From contig CANFJX010000011.1 of assembly GCA_947447665.1 (NCBI GenBank), positions 1 through 64,000 of the forward strand: a stretch of 64,000 nucleotides of DNA. Direction: 5' to 3'. Positions 17,660 to 26,160 of this stretch are shown here, piece by piece. Each line of letters opens with the position of its first letter. Position 1 is the stretch's first letter. Under the pieces are notes generated by a model, which had not been told where the DNA came from, ran no database searches, and saw only the letters and a list, made by a program, of their open reading frames with translations. A program made the translations under genes and the position numbers. Source of the DNA: Bacteriovoracaceae bacterium (lineage in GTDB: Bacteria; Bdellovibrionota; UBA1018).

Positions 17660-18892
17660 ATGAGTAATAATATCGCTCAAGTTGTAAAATTTTTTAATCT
17701 GCGCGCTGCTCTTCTTGCAGCTCTGGCCGTTCCTTTTGTGGGTTGCGGGCAGACGGCGTTTAACGTGCTGGCGACGATCCAGCATCAGCCTAATCCGGGG
17801 TACGCAGTGATTCCCCCTAAAGTAGATATTCTTCTTTTTGTCGATGACACTGGATCAATGACGTCCGCTTATTCGACGATTGCGACTCAGGTGCCTCAGT
17901 TCTTAAGTCAGCTTCAGTCCCAGAATTGGGACTATCACTTTGCATCCAATCCTCTGACGACTCCACGAAACAAGATTCCTCAGGTCGCGGGATCAATTTA
18001 CGATAGCAACTCTCCCGGTTGGACTCCTCCTTACCCTGGTGCACCGTATGGTGGAAGTGAAAATATTATTTCGAGTTTTTTTCGTAGTCCGAGCACTTAT
18101 ACTGATTTTTTAACCCAAGCTCAAGTCAACACCAACCTAGGTGGCGCTGAGCCCGGGTTTAGTACCATTCAGTCCACTTTGAATACTTCGATCCAGGGAA
18201 CTGGTTTTTTACGGCCCGACTCGCTTTTAGTTCTGATCGTCATGGGTAACGGTGATGATACATCGGGCCTGAGTCTATGTGATCGGGGGGATGGATTCAT
18301 GACTTCGTGCTCGGGTTCTAATCCAACCAATATCAGTACTTATCAGAGGGCGTTTTCGACTGTTCATGTGGGGTCTTCGCCTGCTAATCCAGTAAGATTC
18401 TACGCTGTGGAGAATCTTAACGGCACGAGCAGCTGTCTAGGTGATACGGGTCCAGCGATTCAGTCAACTCGCTACTCATTAATGGCGACTGCGCTTGGTG
18501 GGCAAAGTTATGATATTTGTAGTCAGTCAATCGGCGCTACTCTCGCGGGAGTAAGTGGTAATCTCACGTCAACTCAGCTTGCCTATCAGACTCGATATTT
18601 GATTCTCAGTGGTCCTCCCAATTTGTCCTCAGTTGTCGTGACAAAGTATATCGGTGGAAATACTAATTCATCAAAGAATATTCCTCAGAGCTCTTCGGAT
18701 GGCTGGACTTATGCGGGCTATATTAATAACCAAGGCGTGAATCAGCTCGTGGGTCCAACCGGCACGACAGCATTTATGAATAATGCAACTGGCTACGCAA
18801 TTCAGCTCCATGGCTCCGCGATGCTTTCGGGCAACGATACGGCTTCGGTGAAGTTTACGCCCTACGGCGCAGCAAACTCCGAAACTTATTAG
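17660..18892 (+). CDS. Exported lipoprotein with a von Willebrand A-like domain
   Basis: 410 residues. The N-terminus (about 1-32) is a signal ending VPFVGCG, a slightly atypical lipobox. Next comes KVDILLFVDDTGSM, a MIDAS-like metal site (D-x-T-x-S) at the start of a vWA fold. Much of the remainder is Ser/Thr/Asn-rich with paired cysteines (for example SLCDRGDGFMTSC), typical of an extracytoplasmic protein. vWA domains usually bind protein ligands through Mg2+. I prefer the second in-frame start, which gives a normal n-region. Its stop abuts the stop of the convergent ggt gene with no bases between. Specific role unknown. Confidence 0.75.
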   Translation: MSNNIAQVVKFFNLRAALLAALAVPFVGCGQTAFNVLATIQHQPNPGYAVIPPKVDILLFVDDTGSMTSAYSTIATQVPQFLSQLQSQNWDYHFASNPLTTPRNKIPQVAGSIYDSNSPGWTPPYPGAPYGGSENIISSFFRSPSTYTDFLTQAQVNTNLGGAEPGFSTIQSTLNTSIQGTGFLRPDSLLVLIVMGNGDDTSGLSLCDRGDGFMTSCSGSNPTNISTYQRAFSTVHVGSSPANPVRFYAVENLNGTSSCLGDTGPAIQSTRYSLMATALGGQSYDICSQSIGATLAGVSGNLTSTQLAYQTRYLILSGPPNLSSVVVTKYIGGNTNSSKNIPQSSSDGWTYAGYINNQGVNQLVGPTGTTAFMNNATGYAIQLHGSAMLSGNDTASVKFTPYGAANSETY

Positions 18893-20674
18893 CTACTCCG
18901 CCACAGCGGCGCCCTCGCCTCTTGGATCAGCAGCGCCGGAGGCTCGACCGTTAGCGAGGAGCTCGACGGCCTGCACTTTGCCTAGGGTCCAAACCTCCTC
19001 GAGAGAGTAGCCTAGGCCTTTGAGTGATTGGGTGATTGGACTCGAAAGCCCGTTGCGTTCAAAAAGAAGTGCCTTCGGAACCCATTGCTGATGGAACCGG
19101 GGTGCCGCAACGGCGTCTCGGAGAGACATCCCAAATAAAAATCGATTGAGTAACGAGAGATAGACTGACGTAATAATCCGAGGGCCGCCGGCCGCACCAA
19201 TGGCGATTCTGACCTTCCCTGATTTTTCGCGGAGAATCGTTGGGGTCATTGAACTGAGGGGGCGTTTGCCAGGGCCGACCGCGTTGGCTTCTTTCCCAAC
19301 TAAACCATAGAGATTGGGTACTCCAGTTTGAATGCTGAAGTCATCCATTTGGTTGTTCATCACGACGCCGGTTCCTGGGGGCGTGAAGCCTGAACCGAAG
19401 TTGTCGTTGATGGTGAGGGTCATGGCGACGAGATTTCCTTTGGAGTCGAGTGCCGACAGGTGAGTGGTCTGAGGATGCTTTTCATCTAGATTCGGCTCTT
19501 CCTTGGCTAGGCTCGCGTGATCTGGGCGAAAAGATTCCCACTGCCTCTTGAGATACTCAGGGGAGAGGAGGAAGTCAGGGAGTTGAACTGAGTCTGGATC
19601 TCCCAAGAAGTGGGCCCGGTCTCTGAACCCGAGAGACATCCCATGGACGATGGCATGAATGGCTTCGGGTGCTTCGAATCCATTTTTGAACCAGCCTGCC
19701 GCCTGGGCTCGTTCGGCGTATCCTAAAAGTTGGGAAAGGATGATGCCTCCAGAGGAGGGCGGCGGCATGGAGACGACCTGGAGGCCTTGAAACTCAGAGA
19801 GAATGGGCTGTCGATTTTTAGGTTCGTAGGCCTTGAGGTCGGCCTCAGTCATAATCCCGCCCGCCTCACGAAGGCCTTGGACGATGCGCTTGGCCACCCA
19901 CCCTTCATAAAAGCCCTTCTTACCACGGAGGGAGATTTCCTTCAGTACCCGGGCAAGGTCCTTTTGTTCGATGAGGGTACCCGGTGCGCAAGGCGTTGGG
20001 GTTGGGGATCCATGTGGAGTTTTTTGGGGGCAGCCAAAATTTTTGCGGGTCTCTGGGTTCATCGCCTCCCATCGTTGCACCGCTGCGACCTCCTCGTGAG
20101 GAGTGAAACGAAACCCCGTCGTAGCGAGGCGGATCGGGTACTTAAGCAGGCTTTGTCGTTTTTTAAATCCCCAAGACTCGATAGCTTGAATCAGTCCAGC
20201 CGGAATTCCAGGTACCGCCGAGGCAAGCGCCCCGTCTCTTGATAGCGAGGTCTCCGCTTTTCCATTTCGAATATAGAGGTCATGTGTGGCACCTTGGGGC
20301 GCTTTTTCTCGGAAGTCTAAGGTCTTGCAATCAGGTGCTGATTTTGTGCTGGGGGCTGGGCAATAGACCATAAAACCGCCGCCGCCCAGCGCTGCATAAT
20401 GGGGGCGCGTGACCGCGAGTGCAAAGGCCGTGGCAACTGCTGCGTCCACCGCATTTCCCCCGTGCCGCAGAATTTCCGCTCCCCACTCGGAGGCAATCGG
20501 ATCATCCGACACGATCATTCCCTTCGTTCCGATGGTGGGTTGAAAACGACTGTCTTCGGAAACTGATTCTGGCCCCCGAAGTTCAGCCCAGCTGGTTTCA
20601 GCGAAAAAGGCTATGTAAGAGTGAATTATCAAGATCGCAGAGATTAATATGACAAAAGGGGTACGCATATTCAT
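18893..20674 (-). CDS. ggt: Gamma-glutamyltransferase (gamma-glutamyltranspeptidase)
   Basis: 593 residues with an N-terminal signal peptide (hydrophobic VILISAILIIHSYIAFF), so periplasmic or secreted. The proenzyme cleaves itself before the catalytic threonine Thr404 in PQTTHLSALD to form large and small subunits. GGNAVDAAVATAFALAV, the glutathione-binding FREKAP block and the oxyanion-region GIILSQLLGYA match the family. It hydrolyses or transfers the gamma-glutamyl group of glutathione and similar compounds. It is divergent from the GYF_2/PilZ gene across a 126-base region holding a TATAAT-like -10 on this strand (20723-20728) and a 14-base palindrome. Confidence 0.95.
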   Translation of the reverse strand: MNMRTPFVILISAILIIHSYIAFFAETSWAELRGPESVSEDSRFQPTIGTKGMIVSDDPIASEWGAEILRHGGNAVDAAVATAFALAVTRPHYAALGGGGFMVYCPAPSTKSAPDCKTLDFREKAPQGATHDLYIRNGKAETSLSRDGALASAVPGIPAGLIQAIESWGFKKRQSLLKYPIRLATTGFRFTPHEEVAAVQRWEAMNPETRKNFGCPQKTPHGSPTPTPCAPGTLIEQKDLARVLKEISLRGKKGFYEGWVAKRIVQGLREAGGIMTEADLKAYEPKNRQPILSEFQGLQVVSMPPPSSGGIILSQLLGYAERAQAAGWFKNGFEAPEAIHAIVHGMSLGFRDRAHFLGDPDSVQLPDFLLSPEYLKRQWESFRPDHASLAKEEPNLDEKHPQTTHLSALDSKGNLVAMTLTINDNFGSGFTPPGTGVVMNNQMDDFSIQTGVPNLYGLVGKEANAVGPGKRPLSSMTPTILREKSGKVRIAIGAAGGPRIITSVYLSLLNRFLFGMSLRDAVAAPRFHQQWVPKALLFERNGLSSPITQSLKGLGYSLEEVWTLGKVQAVELLANGRASGAADPRGEGAAVAE

Positions 20675-20748
20675 TTTTTAAAGTTGATTCAAAAGCACAT
20701 CAATTTCTAGTCTAATTTTAGCATTATATTTTTCATTCCTTAGCTTAA

Positions 20749-20762
20749 CTTGACGCGTCAAG
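20749..20762. promoter_or_regulatory. 14-base palindrome between divergent ggt and GYF_2/PilZ genes
   Basis: CTTGACGCGTCAAG is a perfect palindrome located between the two divergent starts, upstream of the promoter-like boxes on each side. It is a candidate operator for a dimeric regulator. No other copy was noticed in the window. Confidence 0.45.
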
Positions 20763-20764
20763 CT

Positions 20765-20793
20765 TGCCGATTGGAATTCCTCGGTCTAAAATA
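20765..20793 (+). promoter_or_regulatory. Possible promoter giving a leaderless GYF_2/PilZ transcript
   Basis: TTGCCG, a 17-base spacer and TAAAAT. The -10 lies 7 bases before the ATG of the downstream gene, so transcription would start at or next to the start codon. No Shine-Dalgarno is visible there, which fits a leaderless message. Confidence 0.4.
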
Positions 20794-20800
20794 AAATCAT

Positions 20801-21694
20801 ATGGAAAATACCAGCAAAATTCTATTCCGGGATGATTCGCCCCAGTGGTACGTAGCGGTTGGAAAAAAAGGGGTAGGACCCATGTCCACCGCTGAGCTAT
20901 ATGAAAAAATTAATCGTGGGCATCTGAACTGGGTCGATTTTGGCTGGCGAAAGGGACAGACCACCTGGCAAAGGCTTTGTGATCTGGAAGACCTTAAAAC
21001 TCTAATGCCCTCACGACCTGCGAAGGATTTGCAGCGCAAAGTGGAAAAGTCAGTTGAAGCTCAGGCTCCCGAGCGAGTGGTGACTCGGAGTGGGTCGCGA
21101 TCTGGAGCTCAGGCTACGCCCCCATCTCATCCGAGCGCTGAGCCTAGGATTTGGTTTCTGCATTACAATTCCTCGCAGTACGGTCCGTTTACGCAAGGGG
21201 AGGTCCAGCGGGCGATTGAAATCGGAAAGATCAACTTAAGTGTACATGTCTGGTCGCACGGTATGCCAGGCTGGGAGAAGCTCGAGCAGGTTCCGGCCTT
21301 CCAAAAATCTGGAGTAGAGTCCCCTCGGCCCCCCGCCTCAGCGGCACCCGCAAAACTCCGAGCCCGCTCTGAAAAAAGAGAGACCCCTCGTCGACCCATG
21401 GTTGCTCAAGTTCTTATGTCTGATGAACAGACTGTGATAGTTGGGATCTGTCGTGATATTAGTGTAGGAGGATTGCAGGTGCTCACCGATCGAGCTCCAG
21501 CACCGGTTGGATCCAAATTGAAAATGAATATTAGTCCTTCGGGCGATGGATCGGGAAAAGGGTTTCAACCTTTCGTAGCAGAAGGCACTGTGGTTCGGAT
21601 TTTGGAGGATGAGCGTGGTTTTAGCTTCAGATTTAGTAGACTCTCAGACGGTGCAAAAAGATCAGTCGAAGACTACCTCGAATCAGCCGAGTGA
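20801..21694 (+). CDS. Protein with two GYF_2 domains and a C-terminal PilZ domain
   Basis: 297 residues, cytoplasmic. GYF_2 domain 1 covers about 8-65 (WYVAVGKKGVGPMSTAELYEKI...WVDFGWRKGQTTWQRL); GYF_2 domain 2 covers about 115-170 (IWFLHYNSSQYGPFTQGEVQRAI...VWSHGMPGWEKL). The C-terminal third (about 195-295) is PilZ-like: RRPMVAQV, ICRDISVGGLQV (the D-x-S-x-x-G motif) and a later FRFSRLS. PilZ domains bind cyclic di-GMP; GYF_2 domains are thought to mediate protein contacts. The first PilZ arginine motif (RETPRR) is present, so binding is plausible. It is translationally linked to the lipase gene. Confidence 0.85.
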   Translation: MENTSKILFRDDSPQWYVAVGKKGVGPMSTAELYEKINRGHLNWVDFGWRKGQTTWQRLCDLEDLKTLMPSRPAKDLQRKVEKSVEAQAPERVVTRSGSRSGAQATPPSHPSAEPRIWFLHYNSSQYGPFTQGEVQRAIEIGKINLSVHVWSHGMPGWEKLEQVPAFQKSGVESPRPPASAAPAKLRARSEKRETPRRPMVAQVLMSDEQTVIVGICRDISVGGLQVLTDRAPAPVGSKLKMNISPSGDGSGKGFQPFVAEGTVVRILEDERGFSFRFSRLSDGAKRSVEDYLESAE

Positions 21695-22670
21695 GGAGCA
21701 ACGGATTTATCAAGGAGCGGTGCAGCCAAAAAGTTTTCCCGGACTTCCCCCCGGATGGACCTCTGAATGGGAGACCTTTCCGAGTTCTGATGGCAGACTG
21801 CAACTTTATGCAGTGAGTCATAAAGTTGCTGGAAGCCTTGGCTTATCTGATGGCCTACGTTCCAGCTCTTCCACCGAAACCGCTGTTCCTCGAGTGTTGG
21901 TTATTTTTCACGGTATGGGTGAGCACGGTGGACGGTATCTGCACTTTCCGCATTATCTGCAGTCCCAAGTGAGTGCCGTTTATTGTTTGGATCATCGGGG
22001 CCATGGACGCTCGGAGGGGCTTCGTGGGCATGTGGACCGCTTCAGTCTTTTCGCTGAAGATGCTGCGCTAGCAATTCGCCGACTGGATGAGGCCCTACAG
22101 AGACGATTTGGAGGTCCGGTCGATATCCACCTTTTCGCTCATAGTATGGGTGGCTTGATTGCGCTTCGGACTATGATCCAATTCGAAAATCTCCCGCTTC
22201 GATCCGTCACATTATCTGCGCCTCTCTTAGGAATTGCAGTCAAAGTGCCCAGGCTGAAAAGGGCTGCGGGGGTTTTGCTCTCCAAAGTCTGGGGCTCTTT
22301 GCAAATGGCTTCTGAGGTGGATGCTCAGATTTTATCTCACGATCAGGACGTTGTAGCGGCTTATCGGGGAGACCGGTTGGTTCATAAGAAAATTACGCCT
22401 AGCTTATTCATCACGATGGAAGCAGCTATGGCAGATACGCTTAAGCAGGTTTCAAGTTTGAATTATCCGGTGCAGTTTCTGCTCCCGATGGATGATCAGT
22501 TGGTGGATTCGGAAGTCAGTCTAAAATTCTATTCTCGACTGAATATGCCTGATAAAGATCTCAAGACTTATCCTGGTTTTTTCCATGAATCCCATAACGA
22601 GATCGGTAAAGAGCAAGTCTTCGAAAATCTTCTGTCCTGGATGAAGCTCCATCAAAGAACAGAGTCTTGA
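21615..22670 (+). CDS. Alpha/beta hydrolase, lysophospholipase/monoacylglycerol-lipase type
   Basis: 351 residues from a GTG 6 bases after GGAGG; an ATG two codons upstream abuts that Shine-Dalgarno. The alpha/beta-hydrolase core shows FHGMGEHGGRY (oxyanion block), LDHRGHGRSEGLRGHVD, nucleophile elbow AHSMGGL, an Asp in PMDDQLVDSEVS and a terminal His in FFHESHNE. These are the hallmarks of the Hydrolase_4 lysophospholipase family, which cleaves lysophospholipids or monoglycerides. No signal peptide. The start lies 80 bases inside the PilZ gene, so the two are coupled. The 3' end overlaps nadB by 19 bases on the opposite strand. Confidence 0.85.
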   Translation: MVLASDLVDSQTVQKDQSKTTSNQPSEEQRIYQGAVQPKSFPGLPPGWTSEWETFPSSDGRLQLYAVSHKVAGSLGLSDGLRSSSSTETAVPRVLVIFHGMGEHGGRYLHFPHYLQSQVSAVYCLDHRGHGRSEGLRGHVDRFSLFAEDAALAIRRLDEALQRRFGGPVDIHLFAHSMGGLIALRTMIQFENLPLRSVTLSAPLLGIAVKVPRLKRAAGVLLSKVWGSLQMASEVDAQILSHDQDVVAAYRGDRLVHKKITPSLFITMEAAMADTLKQVSSLNYPVQFLLPMDDQLVDSEVSLKFYSRLNMPDKDLKTYPGFFHESHNEIGKEQVFENLLSWMKLHQRTES

Positions 22671-24301
22671 GCTTCGCTGTCGGGCAATCTCTCCGGATAA
22701 TCGACCGTGTAATGTAAGCCGCGGCTCTCTTTGCGAAGTAGGGCGCACTGGACGATGAGTTCCGATACGGTGAGGATATTTCTGAGTTCAATCAGATCCT
22801 TGCTTAAAATAAATTCCCAATAGTGGGAGTTGATTTCCGCTTTGAGGAGGGTCAGTCGTCGGAGCGCCCGCTCGAGTCTGCGGTTACTTCGAACAATTCC
22901 GACATAATTCCACATGAGCGTTCGAATCTCATGCCAATTGGCGGCGATATCGATCTGCTCCTCGATTTCCACTGCGTGGCCAGTATCCCACTCTGGTAGG
23001 GGGAGGTGAGGAACTGACTCGGTAATTGAAGGTAAGGGGTGGTTCAGCGTGAGGGACGCATGTTGAACGGCTCGGTGGGAAAAAACAACCGCCTCGAGCA
23101 GCGAGTTGCTGGCTAAGCGATTGGCCCCGTGCAGCCCAGTGCAGGCAACTTCCCCAACGGCGTAGAGAGCGTCGATGGTAGTTTGGGCGTTTTCGTCGAC
23201 CAAAACACCTCCGCAGGTGTAGTGTGCAGCCGGTACTACGGGAATGGGTTCTTGTGTGATATTCACTCCGTTTTTTAAACAAGTCGCATCGATGTGGGGA
23301 AATTTTCTTCGGAGCTCCTGGGCCGGGATCTTCGAACAATCCAACCAGACATGCTTGTCGCCGGATTTCTTCATCTCTATGTCGATCGCTCGTGCTACGA
23401 TATCTCGCGGAGCCAATGAGCCCATCGGATGATGATGCTTCATGAATTCTAATCCTGCTAAATTCTTGAGCACTGCTCCCTCGCCTCGAAGGGCCTCAGA
23501 AATCAGGAACGTCCGAGCGCCCGGATGATAAAGGCACGTCGGGTGAAATTGCATAAACTCAAGATTTGCCACTCGTGCACCTGCTCGGTGAGCTAGGGCG
23601 ATCCCATCGCCCGTAGACGTGTCTGGGTTCGAGGTGTAGAGATAAACTTTTCCGGCACCGCCCGTGGCGAGCAGGGTGATTTGGGCAGAGATCGTTTTCA
23701 TCTGGTTTCTGCCGATGTCGAGCAGGTAGGCTCCGAGACAGCGCTCGGGCTTTTTCCAGCGTTTTAAACTTTTTCCTTCGGTAATTAGATCAACCGCAAT
23801 GTGGTCGTCGAGGACTTGGATCCTGGGATGTTTTTTAATCTGTGCTAGAAGTGCTTTTTCGATCGCCCAGCCCGTTAAATCATCCGCATGAAGAATTCTC
23901 CGTTGCCCGTGGCCTCCTTCTTGATGGAGGTCAAACGCATCGACTGGGTCTCCTGGCGGCTGGGTCGGGTGAGCCTCTGCTTTTGTGAACTCCACGCCGA
24001 GTTCGATGAGTTCTTTTACTCGAGCTGGGCCTTCCTTCACGCAGATGTCCACAATTTTGGGATGGCAGAGTCCAGCGCCTGCGATCATCGTGTCAGATAT
24101 GTGCTGCTCGAAACTGTCCTCTTTAGACCAGACAGATGCGATTCCTCCTTGGGCGTATCGAGTGGCTCCCTCAGCGGGATCGGACTTGCAAGCGACAATG
24201 ACCTGATATTTTTCTGCAAACTTCAAGGCTGCACTCAGTCCTGCAATCCCGGTTCCTAAAATTAAAACTTGGGTCTTTGAGTTCTGAGAGTTCTGTTTCA
24301 T
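22652..24301 (-). CDS. nadB: L-aspartate oxidase
   Basis: 549 residues. NadB oxidises L-aspartate to iminoaspartate using FAD, the first step of de novo NAD synthesis. The N-terminal Rossmann motif (VLILGTGIAGLSAAL), the GATRYAQGGIA active-site loop, GGHGQRRILHADDLTG and HPTCLYHPG blocks are typical of the fumarate reductase/succinate dehydrogenase flavoprotein family, and the C-terminal helical domain carries the expected Arg-rich segment (NRRLERALRRL). The start chosen has GGAG upstream; the longer frame adds 15 residues without support. NadA and NadC are not in the window. Confidence 0.95.
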   Translation of the reverse strand: MKQNSQNSKTQVLILGTGIAGLSAALKFAEKYQVIVACKSDPAEGATRYAQGGIASVWSKEDSFEQHISDTMIAGAGLCHPKIVDICVKEGPARVKELIELGVEFTKAEAHPTQPPGDPVDAFDLHQEGGHGQRRILHADDLTGWAIEKALLAQIKKHPRIQVLDDHIAVDLITEGKSLKRWKKPERCLGAYLLDIGRNQMKTISAQITLLATGGAGKVYLYTSNPDTSTGDGIALAHRAGARVANLEFMQFHPTCLYHPGARTFLISEALRGEGAVLKNLAGLEFMKHHHPMGSLAPRDIVARAIDIEMKKSGDKHVWLDCSKIPAQELRRKFPHIDATCLKNGVNITQEPIPVVPAAHYTCGGVLVDENAQTTIDALYAVGEVACTGLHGANRLASNSLLEAVVFSHRAVQHASLTLNHPLPSITESVPHLPLPEWDTGHAVEIEEQIDIAANWHEIRTLMWNYVGIVRSNRRLERALRRLTLLKAEINSHYWEFILSKDLIELRNILTVSELIVQCALLRKESRGLHYTVDYPERLPDSEAQDSVL

Positions 24302-24445
24302 AAAGCTCCATTGCCTGGGGTTGGCTAGCTCCCATTTTTCTTGCAAGCCGTCAGAATGAGTTCCATGATAATCAAAGTTGGCCTGACCGCTATATCATGG
24401 GTGAGGTAGGGAGTCACGTAGGGTCAGTTTTTGGAGAAAAGGGAA

Positions 24446-25270
24446 TTGAAAGACCAAGCGGGAAAACAGTCAAAAGATCAGTCTCAAAATCAGTTCGAAG
24501 TACGGTTGGACGGGGTCCATAAGAGTTTTCAGGAGGGACAAGCCCGTGAGCACGTACTGAGGGGAGTTTCTTTTGATTTTCCACGCGAAAAACTAACTTA
24601 TATTCTAGGCTCCTCTGGAGCCGGTAAGTCGGTGTTGATTAAGCATATTTTGGGTCTGCTTCGGCCCGATCAGGGTGAAGTGTGGGTCTCGGGTCAAAAT
24701 GTGAATCAGCTCAGCCGTAAAGAGCTGACGCAGTTCAGGTTACGATTTGGGATGCTTTTTCAAAATTCAGCTCTTTTTGACGATATGACCGTATTTGAGA
24801 ACGTTGCTTTTCCTCTTCTTGAGCATACGTCGATGTCCCATGCAGAAATTCAAGTATCCGTTCATCGCACGCTATCTCTCCTCGGGATGAAGGACGGATA
24901 CAATAAGTTTCCAAGCGAGTTGTCTGGCGGGATGAGGAAGCGCGTCGGTCTTGCTCGGGCCATCATTCGCGAGCCTTCGATTTTGCTTTACGATGAGCCT
25001 ACCACTGGGCTGGATCCTGTTACTCGCAGGACAGTGGATGAGTTGATTGAAACCTTGAAACGAGAGTTACGGCTGACTTCAATTGTGATTAGTCATGATA
25101 TTCCCTCCGCACTTCTTTTAGCAGATCACATTGCGTTCCTCGATCGAGGGCGGATCATTTTCTCCGGTACTCCCGAGGAGTTTCGTGTCAGTGAAAATTC
25201 TGTGATCCGAAGCTTTGTGGATGCCGAGCGAAGGTTCTTAAATGTTTTTCGCTCTGAAAGGTCAGAATGA
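24446..25270 (+). CDS. MlaF-like ABC transporter ATPase
   Basis: 274 residues. Walker A GSSGAGKS, Q-loop LFQNSALFDDMTVFENVAFPL, signature LSGGMRKRVGLARAI, Walker B ILLYDEPTTGLDP and H-loop VISHD are intact. LFQNSALFDDMTVFENVAFPL with SGGMRKRV is characteristic of the MlaF/Ttg2A clade, which powers phospholipid (MCE) transport between membranes. Unusually, no MlaE permease or MCE-domain gene adjoins; the next gene encodes a GYF_2 membrane protein overlapping by 4 bases. The TTG start is chosen because GGAG and AAGGGA precede it; a TTG 15 bases upstream is possible. Confidence 0.85.
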   Translation: MKDQAGKQSKDQSQNQFEVRLDGVHKSFQEGQAREHVLRGVSFDFPREKLTYILGSSGAGKSVLIKHILGLLRPDQGEVWVSGQNVNQLSRKELTQFRLRFGMLFQNSALFDDMTVFENVAFPLLEHTSMSHAEIQVSVHRTLSLLGMKDGYNKFPSELSGGMRKRVGLARAIIREPSILLYDEPTTGLDPVTRRTVDELIETLKRELRLTSIVISHDIPSALLLADHIAFLDRGRIIFSGTPEEFRVSENSVIRSFVDAERRFLNVFRSERSE

Positions 25271-25824
25271 GTCAAAAGTGGTTGGTTCGCACCCACTCGA
25301 ATCAAATTTTGGGGCCCTTCCCGAAAGAAGACCTTCAGGAAATGGTTCGATCCAGAAGTTTATCCCTGCAGGATGAAGTCTGCGAGTCCGTCGGCTTCTG
25401 GATTCCTCTTCATCGACGCGACGAGCTTTTAGAAAATCTAGGGGTGACTTATCCGAGAGATCTTGATCCAGGGCAGGATATTGGAGAAGATACTGGAATT
25501 CTTGATTTTACCCAGGATGAAGAAGTAACTGAGCCAGCTGTGGAAGGACGGGCTCAGCCAGACGAGGATCAGACTACTGGAGTTATTACGTTTAATCAGT
25601 TTAAAAAAACACATGCTCCTCAGTCTCTTGCCGAAAAGCAGATTAGGTCTGGAGTGCTCAGAACGGCAGGACTTCCGGGCGTGTCGGAGGTAAAAGGAGA
25701 ACGGTTGTTTCACCGCCGTTCAGCAGGATTTTGGCTAGGAATTAGATGGGTGAAATATCTTCTCATTCCTGGTCTCCTGATTTATTTTTTACTGCTAATC
25801 GAAAGGGTTCTTGGTTCGAAGTAG
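25267..25824 (+). CDS. GYF_2-domain protein with C-terminal membrane anchor
   Basis: 185 residues. The N-terminal GYF_2 domain (about 4-58: WLVRTHSNQILGPFPKEDLQEM...VGFWIPL) is followed by a long acidic disordered linker (about 65-115, rich in Asp and Glu) and one transmembrane helix near the C-terminus (LLIPGLLIYFLLLIE). The arrangement predicts a tail-anchored inner-membrane protein with its GYF_2 domain in the cytoplasm. It overlaps the MlaF-like ATPase by 4 bases, suggesting a stoichiometric partner or regulator of that system. GYF_2 domains also occur in the PilZ protein a few kb upstream. The 3' end overlaps the convergent DUF721 gene by 43 bases. Confidence 0.75.
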   Translation: MSQKWLVRTHSNQILGPFPKEDLQEMVRSRSLSLQDEVCESVGFWIPLHRRDELLENLGVTYPRDLDPGQDIGEDTGILDFTQDEEVTEPAVEGRAQPDEDQTTGVITFNQFKKTHAPQSLAEKQIRSGVLRTAGLPGVSEVKGERLFHRRSAGFWLGIRWVKYLLIPGLLIYFLLLIERVLGSK

Positions 25825-26135
25825 TAGATATCGCTGAGCGTCTCCTGAAATGGAGTGAGTCCAGTCTGAGCGCAAGGTGATTTTCCATTTAGAATATCAA
25901 GGATTTGCTGTTTACGGTAATGAAGCTCTGATTTCCAAACGGGGTGGTCCACTTCTACCCAAAGAACTCCTTCTTGGACGCGAACGGCGCGAGAGTGCTT
26001 TGCGATATTTTCACCTACAGCAATTTGCCATCGGCCCAAAGCTTCTGCCTCCGAAACCCGCTGAGAAAATTTTGGGTATTTTTTCTGAGCTTTTTTAATA
26101 ATATCTAGAAGGCTATGAAAATTCCCAAAAACCAT
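25782..26135 (-). CDS. DUF721/DciA-like protein
   Basis: 117 residues. The core LGRWQIAVGENIAKHSRAVRVQEGVLWVEVDHPVWKSELHYRKQQIL is the classical DUF721 domain, a KH-like fold found in DciA, the loader partner of the replicative helicase in bacteria lacking DnaC/DnaI. That function is by family analogy. The start codon overlaps a potential ATG of the divergent lptE-like gene within the palindrome CCATGG. The C-terminal tail overlaps the upstream convergent gene. Confidence 0.8.
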   Translation of the reverse strand: MVFGNFHSLLDIIKKAQKKYPKFSQRVSEAEALGRWQIAVGENIAKHSRAVRVQEGVLWVEVDHPVWKSELHYRKQQILDILNGKSPCAQTGLTPFQETLSDIYYFEPRTLSISSKK

Positions 26136-26160
26136 GGTATCAGTTTTACCCTATTATTCT

